From NCBI RefSeq assembly GCF_002119405.1, contig NZ_MTBG01000027.1:1-45579 (forward strand): a DNA stretch of 45,579 bases, given 5' to 3'. Shown here in pieces: positions 36,331-43,767 of the stretch; the first letter of the stretch is position 1; each line of letters starts with the position of its first letter. The notes beneath the pieces are model-generated. The model was not told where the DNA came from. It searched no databases and saw only the letters and a list, made by a program, of their open reading frames with translations. The position numbers were made by a program, and so were the translations under genes. The stretch comes from Pseudoruegeria sp. SK021. Its GTDB lineage: Bacteria > Pseudomonadota > Alphaproteobacteria > Rhodobacterales > Rhodobacteraceae.

Positions 36331-37320
36331 ATGGCACGAGTGCTTGTGACAGGTGGCGGCGGCTATATCGGCAGCCATGCCTGCAAGGTTCTGGCAGCGG
36401 CAGGATACGAGCCGGTCACCTTTGACAATTTTGGCACCGGCTGGCGCGATGCGGTCCGGTTTGGTCCGGTGATCGAGGGCGACCTGCGCGACCGCGACGC
36501 CATCGAGGCGGCGCTGCGCGAGGTCCGTCCCGAGGCGGTTCTGCATTTCGCCGCGCGGATCGAGGTCGGGGCTTCGGTCAAGGATCCGGCCGGCTACTGG
36601 GCCAACAATTTCTCCTCCGCCCAGTCACTGTTCGATGCGATGGTGGCGACAGGAACCGGCAAGCTGGTGTTCTCCTCCACCTGCGCGGTCAATGGCGATC
36701 TCGACGGGGTAGAGATCGACGAAACCTCGCCAATCAATCCCGAGTCTCCCTATGGGGCGACCAAGGCCGCAGTGGAGCTGATGCTTCAGGGCTATGTCCG
36801 TGCCTACGGGTTGCAGGCGCTGACCTTCCGCTACTTCAACGTCGCCGGGGCGGATCCGGAAGCCGAACTGGGCGAGCAGCATCAGCCTGAGACCCATCTG
36901 ATCCCGCTGGTGATCCAGGCGATCCGCCGCGACCGGGCGGCGCTGAAGGTGTTTGGCACCGACTACCCAACCCGCGACGGCACCTGCGTGCGTGACTACG
37001 TGCATGTGCGGGATCTGGTGGCGGCCCATGTGGCGGCGATCCCCTATCTGGACCGACCTGCCGCGGCGCGGGTGCCGCTGATCTGCCTGGGCACCGGGCG
37101 CGGCATGACGGTGAAGGAAATCATCAAGGCCGCCGAGGCGATCACCGGGGCGCCGGTGCCCCACGAGATGACCGACCGCCGCCCCGGCGACCCGGCATCT
37201 CTGATCTGTGGCTCAGCCCTGGCCAGACAGGAACTGAACTGGGAACCGGTGCATTCCACACCCGAACAGATGATCGGTGATGCGTGGCGCTGGCACCAGC
37301 GTCCCGGCTACACCTGCTGA
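36331..37320 (+). CDS. galE: UDP-glucose 4-epimerase
   Basis: 329 residues, extended SDR fold. The NAD motif is VLVTGGGGYIGSHACKVL. The catalytic region is FSSTCAVNG followed by SPYGATKAAVE (Tyr 141, Lys 145). RYFNVAGADPEAELGE, THLIPLV and VFGTDYPTRDGTCVRDYVHVRDLV are diagnostic of GalE. The usual Y of the S-S-x-x-V-Y-G segment is N here, a non-catalytic change. The reaction is UDP-glucose to UDP-galactose. It ends 12 bp before an IS5-type element, whose arrival probably removed whatever lay downstream. Confidence 0.93.
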   Translation: MARVLVTGGGGYIGSHACKVLAAAGYEPVTFDNFGTGWRDAVRFGPVIEGDLRDRDAIEAALREVRPEAVLHFAARIEVGASVKDPAGYWANNFSSAQSLFDAMVATGTGKLVFSSTCAVNGDLDGVEIDETSPINPESPYGATKAAVELMLQGYVRAYGLQALTFRYFNVAGADPEAELGEQHQPETHLIPLVIQAIRRDRAALKVFGTDYPTRDGTCVRDYVHVRDLVAAHVAAIPYLDRPAAARVPLICLGTGRGMTVKEIIKAAEAITGAPVPHEMTDRRPGDPASLICGSALARQELNWEPVHSTPEQMIGDAWRWHQRPGYTC

Positions 37321-37331
37321 CTGTTTCGCGC

Positions 37332-38380
37332 AGCTCTGTTGCGCAAATCCTGCTTGGGATTCACCACGTGAATCCAATATGGTAGCTGATGCGCATGAGC
37401 ATATCCGCAAAGACGACCTACAAGACGACGAACTGGCATGACTACAACCTCGCGCTGAAACAGCGTGGTTCTCTAACTGTCTGGTTCGATCCTGCAATGG
37501 TTTGGGAGGCGGCTCCGACCGGCAAACGTGGCCGCCAACCGACCTATAGCGATGGCGCGATACAAGCCTGCCTCACGCTCAAAGTCCTCTTTGGTATGGC
37601 GCTTCGGCAGACGACAGGGTTCGTCGCCAGCCTGCTGAAGCTCGCCGGGCTCGACTGGTCTGTGCCCGATTTCAGCACTCTAAGCCGCCGACAAAAGACC
37701 CTGGCAGTGAACATTCCCTATCGGAGTTCGAAGGGAGCGCTGCACCTGCTCGTCGATAGCACTGGCATCAAGGTCGAAGGTGAAGGCGAATGGCATAGGC
37801 GCAAGCACGGTGGCTCGAAACGGCGGGTTTGGCAGAAAATTCACCTCGGCATCGATGAAGAAACACTGGAAATCCGAGCTGTCGAAGTGACCACGGCAAT
37901 GTCGGCGATGCACCCATGCTGCCCGATCTTCTGGGCCAGATCGACCCGCACCAAGAGATTGCCACCGTCACTGCCGACGGGGCCTATGACACACGCAAAT
38001 GCCACAATGCCATCGCTGATCGCGGCGCAGCCGCCATCATACCGCCTCGCCGTAATGCTGTGCCCTGGAAGCCGACAACCGCCGGAGCAAGGGCCCGCAA
38101 TGAAGCGCTCCGGGCGTCCAAATATCTCGGTCGATCGCTTTGGCGGCTGTGGACCAAATACCACCGACGAAGTCGCGCAGAGACAAAGATGAACTGTGTG
38201 AAGGGGCTCGGTCAGTGCCTCATGGCCCGCGATTTTGACCGCCAGGTAGCCGAGGTTCAGATCCGAGCGGCCGTGCTGAACCGGTTCACCGCCCTCGGAA
38301 TACCCGTCACGAAAGCCGTGGGATAAGTGTGTCTGGGGAAAGGGGCACTGCGGACCATTTCAGATTTGTGCAACAGCGCC
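37332..38380 (+). mobile_element. IS5-family insertion sequence, inactive
   Basis: Terminal inverted repeats: the left end AGCTCTGTTGCGCAAATC at 37332 and the right end, read inward from 38380, GGCGCTGTTGCACAAATC. The single transposase gene inside is frameshifted. No target duplication is evident. It cuts the end of the minus-strand secreted-protein gene on its right and abuts galE on its left, consistent with a deletion at the insertion point. It is of a different lineage from the IS5-type element at 807. Confidence 0.75.
37389..38326 (+). pseudogene. IS5-family transposase, frameshifted
   Basis: The first part (from 37389) encodes NWHDYNLALKQRGSLTVWFDP, TYSDGAIQACLTLKVLFGMALRQT, LLVDSTGIKVEGEGEWHRRKHG and WQKIHLGIDEETLEIRAVE. 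Near 37895-37915 the frame shifts by one base. The second part reads MLPDLLGQIDPHQEI, TADGAYDTRKCH, IIPPRRNAVPW, SRAETKMNCVKGLG and ends at 38326. Joined, they give a full DDE transposase of about 310 residues. IS5 elements of this group normally use one ORF, so I read this as a disabling mutation, although programmed frameshifting cannot be excluded. Confidence 0.75.
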
Positions 38381-39162
38381 ATCTGGCCGTGGCATCTCCT
38401 CCGAACCCAAACTGGCCAAATTTTTCAAAATCGCAGGTGGCACCAATTTCTCTGGAATTAAAGCTTTTGATAGGTCCGCACTGATCGAACCCGGTCAGGA
38501 AAAGAGGGTCCACACCGCTGAGAACGAGCGAATTCCTGAACATGGTTTGGTACGAATCGCCCATGGAGACTTCGACGCGGAGGCTGGACAGACCACTGAG
38601 CGCTGCGGCAAGCTCTCCGGATATGTCCAGCCGCCCGCCTTTCGAATAGGAATCGTTGTTGGGGTAGAGCGCGCCGACATACGAACTGGCCCAGGCCGTC
38701 ACGGCGTCGCCATTGCTTTTGGTTCCGCTGAACTTGATGTTGTTGTAGCCGCCGACATCGAGCGTCCCGGTCCCGGTCGTCCTGCTGCGATCCAGCCTTC
38801 CGTCCGCATCGTAGGGCGTGAATTCCGCAAAGAGGTCCCAAGAGGACCATGATTGAGATACATCAATTCCATTCAGAGAAAATGCTGCTCCGTCAGGACG
38901 GTGGATTTCCAGGGAACTGCCGAGCCCGGCCCAACTGTCATTGAGGGTCGGCGTGTCCCGCACAGCCGATAAGGCATACTCGGCAGTCAGCTCGTCTTCA
39001 AAATGGCCTGCGTGCGACCAATCAACCTCGAAGCCAGCTTCCTGCCACGTTCCGTGGTACGCACCATCGTTTTCGCGAACATTGGCAAACGTTCCAGCGC
39101 CTTCGTCGAAGGTCACACTGGTCGCCTTTGCCGCCCCCGGAAGCATGGCGACTATCGCTATC
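38381..39162 (-). pseudogene. Secreted protein of unknown family, main part (split and truncated)
   Basis: This frame encodes A/IVAMLPGAAKATSVTFDEGAG... for about 260 residues until the IS5-type element cuts it at 38380. Its beginning lies on the other side of the IS4-type element. Joining 40379-40357 to 39153 (one copy of the 9-bp duplication removed) gives an unbroken start MKAILIAIVAMLPGAAKATS, a good Sec signal peptide with an A-x-A cleavage site. The mature protein is beta-rich with many Gly, Ser and aromatic residues (TGTLDVGGYNNIKFSGTKSN) and resembles short secreted proteins of the PEP-CTERM type, though no sorting signal remains. Function unknown. Confidence 0.7.
39154..39162. repeat. 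9-bp target-site duplication, left copy
   Basis: ATCGCTATC directly left of the IS4-type element; the identical right copy is at 40357-40365. A perfect duplication indicates a simple and fairly recent insertion. Confidence 0.85.
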
Positions 39163-40356
39163 CACACTACGCGACTCTCGGTCTGAAGCGTTTTCTGATG
39201 GCGTATTTTTTGCCTGTGATCAGGGGCGTTTCGTTTGTGCGAATGCGGCGGCGCAGTTCATCGAAACCAGTCCTGAACCACGACTTTGAACAGTACCCGT
39301 GCTTTTTCCGCGCGGGATATTTTGACCCCATGAGCCTGGAAGCTGTGTGACATGCCATGGCGAGAGCGATCGCGGAGACTGCCATCAAAAGGCTCAACCT
39401 TTTGGAGAACTTCATCCTCGTATCCTCGAGGTTCAGCCCCTTTGTTTTGCTGTCAGAAAACATGCACTCGATGAACCAGCGCCACCGGTAATATCGCAGG
39501 ATGCGCGATCCGCGAAGCGGCTCGGAGCAGGCAACGATGAGCAACTCACCTCCTTTGATACGCTTTGCGCCAAAGTGAAGTTCAAGGGCCGGCTGACCTG
39601 CCTTGGCTGGCAGGGTTGCAGTAAAGCCGCGCTCCCCCTTGCAGCGTGACAGGTAAGTACGCAGCGGGTATTCGCGCCCCTCAACGACAACGAGTTGGTC
39701 TTGCTTCACGCGGATCGCGAATGGAATATTCTTGTCCTTGAGAAATTTGAACCATTCCTGCCCGATGAATTCCCGATCTGCCAACAGCATGCGCACTGTC
39801 GATGCGTTGAAGCGCGCCAGGTAGCGGTGCATCAGGGAAATGCGCTGCTGTGTCGTGCTGTTGCCCGAGTGATCCAGAAAGGTCCACATGAGGGGAACGC
39901 GGTAGCGCTCGGCAACCACGGCCAGCACAAGGACATTGACGTCGGACTTGCCGATCTTCCAGTTCGTTCGATCGAGACACAGATACCAACGATCTGGATT
40001 TCCGATCAGCGCCATTACGATGCCGACACTCCAATCGTCGGGCAGGATCACCTGTTGGAAGAAACGTTGCAGGCGGCGGTAGGTTGACGCAACCTTAGCG
40101 CGAGCCGGTCGCTCTGCAGCAATATGGGTCAGGTTGACGGTGCGGGCGCTGATCATCCCAATCACAAGCAGGCAGAGTGTCTCCACGCGTGATTTGCCCA
40201 GATGAACATGTGGGGTTAACACCCTCTGTAGATCGACGAGAGCAAAACTGGTCATGGACGAACTCCTTGAGGGGAACGAGTCCGTATTCAGAATCCACCT
40301 CGCCGGTCGGCACCAGCCCGAAAATCTGCAATATGCGCCCAGTGTCGTGTAGTCTG
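39163..40356 (-). mobile_element. IS4-family insertion sequence, complete (1194 bp)
   Basis: Ends are defined by the flanking 9-bp duplications. The outermost bases are CACACTACGCGACTCTCGG on the left and, read inward from the right, CAGACTACACGACACTGGG, inverted repeats with 4 mismatches in 19. It contains one intact transposase. It interrupts the signal-peptide coding region of a secreted protein between codons for MKAILIAI and VAMLPGA. Confidence 0.9.
39167..40255 (-). CDS. IS4-family transposase
   Basis: 362 residues. DDE residues are visible at CLDRTNWKIGK (first D), LLADREFIGQEWF (second D) and the IS4 signature Y-(2)-R-(3)-E-(6)-K in YYRWRWFIECMFSDSKTKG. The start ATG has AAGGAG 7 bp upstream. 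The frame is complete and both element ends are present, so this copy may be mobile. It performs cut-and-paste transposition of the enclosing element. Confidence 0.9.
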   Translation of the reverse strand: MTSFALVDLQRVLTPHVHLGKSRVETLCLLVIGMISARTVNLTHIAAERPARAKVASTYRRLQRFFQQVILPDDWSVGIVMALIGNPDRWYLCLDRTNWKIGKSDVNVLVLAVVAERYRVPLMWTFLDHSGNSTTQQRISLMHRYLARFNASTVRMLLADREFIGQEWFKFLKDKNIPFAIRVKQDQLVVVEGREYPLRTYLSRCKGERGFTATLPAKAGQPALELHFGAKRIKGGELLIVACSEPLRGSRILRYYRWRWFIECMFSDSKTKGLNLEDTRMKFSKRLSLLMAVSAIALAMACHTASRLMGSKYPARKKHGYCSKSWFRTGFDELRRRIRTNETPLITGKKYAIRKRFRPRVA

Positions 40357-40379
40357 ATCGCTATCAGAATAGCTTTCAT
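40357..40379 (-). pseudogene. Start of the secreted-protein gene, severed by the IS4-type element
   Basis: ATG at 40379-40377 followed by codons for K-A-I-L-I-A-I, with AGGAAC 8 bp upstream as the ribosome site. It joins the fragment at 38381-39162 once the IS4-type element and one copy of the 9-bp duplication are removed. Confidence 0.75.
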
Positions 40380-40532
40380 AAATATCTGTTCCTAAAATAA
40401 AATGTGCCGTCAAATCCTCGAACAAACTTCGCGTTCGCACAAGCGTCTTGAAATGACGTTGCGCAAGAAAGTTTTCGGCAGGCGTTGGCCTGAAGACCGG
40501 GGCCTTGCTCAGGGGCTCTGCCCTTGCATGGG

Positions 40533-40588
40533 GCGGACCGTTTCGCGCGCGAAACGGTCCGCGGATTAGGTAAAGCATCCGCTTTACC
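40533..40588. repeat. 30-bp perfect palindrome plus adjacent hairpin
   Basis: GCGGACCGTTTCGCG followed without spacer by its exact reverse complement makes a perfect 30-bp palindrome (40533-40562). Seven bases further, GGTAAAGC-atcc-GCTTTACC (40569-40588) forms a second perfect stem of 8 bp. They sit about 90-140 bp beyond the manB stop and upstream of the severed secreted-protein gene. They may end manB transcription, or may be a dispersed palindromic repeat. The rest of 40380-40674 shows no gene. Confidence 0.8.
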
Positions 40589-40674
40589 GGCACATTGGCG
40601 GCGTCATAGGGGCAAGGGTCTGTCAGGACAGCGGCCGCCGCCGGCCCGGCTCCGACAGCGGCGCCCTGAGCGGC

Positions 40675-42066
40675 CTATCCCTCGATCATCTCGCGCAGGG
40701 CGGCCACACGTTCCGCCAGCAGGGTGCGGTCGCCTCGGGTTTCGACGTTCAGGCGCAGCACCGGTTCAGTGTTGGAACTGCGCAGGTTCAGCCGCCAGTC
40801 GGCGAAGGCCAAGCTGAGCCCGTCGAGCCGGTCAGTTCCGGTCGCAGCGCGGCCGTATTCGGCCTCGACGCGGGCTATCGCGGCGCCGGGATCATCGAGG
40901 CAGAAATTGATCTCGCCGGAGGATGGGAAAGCGGCCTGCATTTCGGCCACCAGCGCTGAAAGCGGCTGTGTCGCGCGCGAAACATGTTCTGCCACCAGCA
41001 GCCAAGGGATCATACCGCTGTCGCAATACATGAAATTGCGGAAGTAGTGATGCGCCGACATCTCACCGCCATAAACAGCGTCGACCTCGCGCATTCGCGC
41101 CTTGATCAACGCGTGCCCGGTGCGCGACACAACCGCCTCGCCGCCGGCACCAGCCACCACGTCCAGCGTATTCCACATCACCCGCGGGTCATGGACGATC
41201 TTCGCCCCCGGTTCCTTGGCCAGAAAGGCCGCGGCGAGCAGGCCGACAATGTACTCGCCGTCGATGAAGGCACCGGTTTCGTCGAACAGAAAGCAGCGGT
41301 CAAAATCGCCGTCCCAAGCGACGCCAAAGTCGGCCCCGGCGGCGCGCACGGCTTCGGCGGTCACCGGCTGGTTCTCGGGCAGCAGCGGGTTCGGAATGCC
41401 GTTCGGAAACGCCGGGTCGGGATCATGGTGCAGGCGCACGAACTCCAGCGGCGCGCCGACAGCGGCCAGCCCTGCGGCAATGGCATCGAAGGTCGGACCT
41501 GCCGCGCCGTTGCCGGCATTGACCAAGATCTTCAGCGGGCGGAGGGCTGCGACGTCGACGAAGGACAGCACCCGCGCCACATAGTCAGCGCGCGGGTCTT
41601 CCTGCCGCAGCGTGCCGCGCACGGCCCCCTCGGGAAACGACTCCGCCGCGGCCATGTCGTGAATCTCGGTCAGGCCATTGTCGCCGGACACCGGGCGGCT
41701 GCCGTCGCGCACCAGCTTGACGCCGTTGTAGTCGATCGGGTTGTGGGACGCGGTCACCATCATCCCGCCACCGGCGCCGTAATGCGTGGTGGCGAAATAC
41801 ACCTCCTCGGTGCCGCAAAGGCCGATGTCGATCACGTCGGAGCCGCCATCACGCAGCCCCTCGATCAGCGCCGCTTGCAACTCGGGGCTGCTCTCGCGGG
41901 TATCACGGCCGGTGACGGTCAACCCTGGCGTCATCACAGCGGCAAAAGCGCGGCCGATGCGATAGGCGATTCCGGGATCGAGGTTCTTTCCCAACTGGCC
42001 GCGGATGTCGTAGCTCTTGAAGCAAGTCAGGCGGGGCGGGGCGGTAGGAACGGCTTGGACAGACAT
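40675..42066 (-). CDS. manB: Phosphomannomutase/phosphoglucomutase
   Basis: 463 residues from the ATG of MSVQAVP, preceded by GGAG 6 bp upstream; a longer frame starts at 42129. It belongs to the alpha-D-phosphohexomutase family (ManB/AlgC/XanA). FKSYDIRGQLGKNL is the N-terminal substrate loop, MMVTASHNPIDYNG carries the phosphoserine, DGDFDRCFLFDE is the metal-binding loop, GEMSAHHYFRNF the sugar-binding loop and LRSSNTEPVLRLNVE the phosphate-binding loop. The enzyme converts mannose-6-P to mannose-1-P (and often glucose-6-P to glucose-1-P). It supplies ManC and, if it also acts on glucose, the UDP-glucose branch. The segment 42067-42286 shows no gene. Confidence 0.93.
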   Translation of the reverse strand: MSVQAVPTAPPRLTCFKSYDIRGQLGKNLDPGIAYRIGRAFAAVMTPGLTVTGRDTRESSPELQAALIEGLRDGGSDVIDIGLCGTEEVYFATTHYGAGGGMMVTASHNPIDYNGVKLVRDGSRPVSGDNGLTEIHDMAAAESFPEGAVRGTLRQEDPRADYVARVLSFVDVAALRPLKILVNAGNGAAGPTFDAIAAGLAAVGAPLEFVRLHHDPDPAFPNGIPNPLLPENQPVTAEAVRAAGADFGVAWDGDFDRCFLFDETGAFIDGEYIVGLLAAAFLAKEPGAKIVHDPRVMWNTLDVVAGAGGEAVVSRTGHALIKARMREVDAVYGGEMSAHHYFRNFMYCDSGMIPWLLVAEHVSRATQPLSALVAEMQAAFPSSGEINFCLDDPGAAIARVEAEYGRAATGTDRLDGLSLAFADWRLNLRSSNTEPVLRLNVETRGDRTLLAERVAALREMIEG

Positions 42067-42286
42067 GAGGTACTCCGGGAACGAAAGACAGACTGCTCCT
42101 TCCCTATCCGGCAGAGGACGGCAGGCCAAGCATTCGCATCCTAGGTCTTAGGATGGGCGGCTGGTGGCAATGGTGTAGAAAATGATGATGTTAGTCTTGT
42201 CGCAGTCTAGTTCCGGTTTCTTTTGATATGAATTCCTGAGGCAAGCAGCCCACAGTAATGCTCCGGCGGCGGCCATCTGACGCGGC

Positions 42287-42715
42287 CTGCGATCCGATGC
42301 TAAGTCCGAACTTACCACCTACCGCCCGAAAATTGAGGTTCTTTCCGCTGCCGATGGTGTTCGCCGTCGGCATTGGCCGGATGAGGACAAGCCCCGGATC
42401 GTCGAGGAAAGCTTTATCGGCCATCGCCAAACGGCGGCCACGGCGCGGCGACATGGCATTTGCCGCTCGTTGCGGACACCCTGGTGCCGACAGTATCGTG
42501 ACGGAGAACTTGGCAATTCCTGTGCAGCATCTTTTTCGCCTGTCGCCGTGGCGAAGGATATCGCGGCCTCCCAGCAGAAATCGATCGATCCCATTGTGCC
42601 GACCCGAGACTGTCAGGTCGAGATTGCCCTGCTCAATGGCCGTCGGCTTATCGTGCCGACCCGAGTGGACCCGGAAGCGCTTGCCCGGCTTCTGTCGGTG
42701 GTGGACGATCAATGA
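42287..42715 (+). pseudogene. IS66-family TnpA (OrfA), degraded
   Basis: The frame RSDAKSELTTYRPKIEVL followed by RRRHWPDEDKPRIVEESF and ATARRHGICRSLL gives the helix-turn-helix N-terminus of IS66-type TnpA. A frameshift near 42465 leads into WCRQYRDGELG and then the C-terminal VEIALLNGRRLIVPTRVDPEALARLLSVVDDQ. No normal start codon remains (CTG at 42287). The stop overlaps the tnpB start (ATGA), as is usual in this family. The opposite-strand open frame here is a shadow. Confidence 0.6.
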
Positions 42716-43014
42716 TTGCGTTTCCGGCAGGTGTGAAGGTCTGGATCGCTGGCGGCGTGACTGATATGCGTCGAGGTATGAACACCCTGGCGCTGCAGGT
42801 TCAGGAAGGGTTGGGGCGCGATCCGCATGTCAGAGAGATATTTTGCTTCCGGGGCCGCAGGGCGATGTGGTCAAGATCTTATGGCACGATGGCGTGGGTA
42901 TGTCGCTTTACTTGAAGCGCTTGGAAGCGGGAAAGTTCATCTGGCCAGCAAGCCGATCGGGCGACGCGGTACAGATCTCGGCAGCGCAGTTGGGTTATCT
43001 TCTGGAAGGTATCG
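42712..43014 (+). pseudogene. IS66-family TnpB (OrfB), frameshifted and cut
   Basis: The product starts MIAFPAGVKVWIAGGVTDMRRGMNTLALQVQEGLGRDPH, a clear IS66 TnpB. Near 42840 the frame shifts, continuing as GDVVKILWHDGVGMSLYLKRLEAGKFIWPASR, then AAQLGYLLEGI. There the IS6-type terminus at 43015 interrupts it, only a few residues before the normal end. The third gene of the element (TnpC transposase) is absent. Confidence 0.75.
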
Positions 43015-43675
43015 GGTTCTGTCGCAAATTTATGGATTTTGCGGAGCCCCCCCTTTCCACGGACACAGTGATGCTGCGAGTTCCGCGAATTGCTGAAATA
43101 CGGTTTTCCCAGCCATCTCGAACTGGCCCTTGTGCAACATGTGGGCGACCTCGATACCTGCCAGCGTTGCAGACGCCGACCGGAATGATTTGAACCCCTT
43201 CCTCGGGCGGGTCAGTTTTTCGAGCCCGGCCAGGTTCGCGCCTCTTTTGTTGATCACGACCGTCTCCGGCTAGCCATTGTTACGGATTTTCCTTGCGAAA
43301 AAGGCCGTGGCCGCCTCATCACGTCGCTCGGACAGCGCGATACATATACGTCCACACGCCTTTGACCTTGATATAGGTCGCGTCCATGCGCCAAGATTTG
43401 CTGGTAGGTGATTTGCGCCGCTGGGCTTCGGCAGCAACCACCCGCGCGAATTTCACGACCCATCGGCTTGGTGTCGCATGGCCACATCCACGCCGCGTTC
43501 GGCCATGATGTCTTCTAGATCGCGATAGGACACGGCAAAAAGGATCACGTCTTTTGGATAATGCACGCCTTCGAAATCAATCGCCACGTCCGGGTCCCTA
43601 TCTGAAATATCAACCGGAGCCGGCTATCACTGGCGGCGCGACAGCTACACCGTCGCAAAAGTTTGCGACAAAGCC
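43015..43675 (-). mobile_element. Degenerate IS6-family element
   Basis: Both IS6-type termini are present. The left end reads GGTTCTGTCGCAAATTTATGG at 43015, and the right end read on the minus strand from 43675 is GGCTTTGTCGCAAACTTTTG. In between, minus-strand pieces of one transposase can be followed: AIDFEGVHYPKDVILFAV and SYRDLEDIMAERGVDV, a frameshift, then in other frames the segments equivalent to EAATAFFARKIRNNG, and INKRGANLAGLEKLTRPRKGFKSFRSASATLAGIE to HMLHKGQF. Several frameshifts and deletions shorten it to 661 bp (usually about 800). It has the same orientation as the remnant at 128-542, with which it shares very similar DNA. Confidence 0.75.
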
Positions 43676-43767
43676 TCCGGCAGGCCGGGATGCGGGGCGG
43701 CAACGCCATTCACCGAGTGTTCATCTGGAGGGTCTATGATGGCCATATCTCTCGGAACGAGGACGGG

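Noticed and set aside
36092-36337. Short minus-strand frame in the ugd-galE gap
   Set aside because: No motif and an Arg-rich shadow-like composition; treated as intergenic.
37389-38326. Programmed frameshift in the second IS5-type transposase
   Set aside because: I see no obvious slippery heptamer with a following stem at the break, and the element shows no target duplication; a simple mutation is more likely.
42191-42712. 173-codon minus-strand frame over the IS66 tnpA region
   Set aside because: The plus strand carries recognisable TnpA pieces and the TnpA/TnpB overlap; the minus frame has no known motif.
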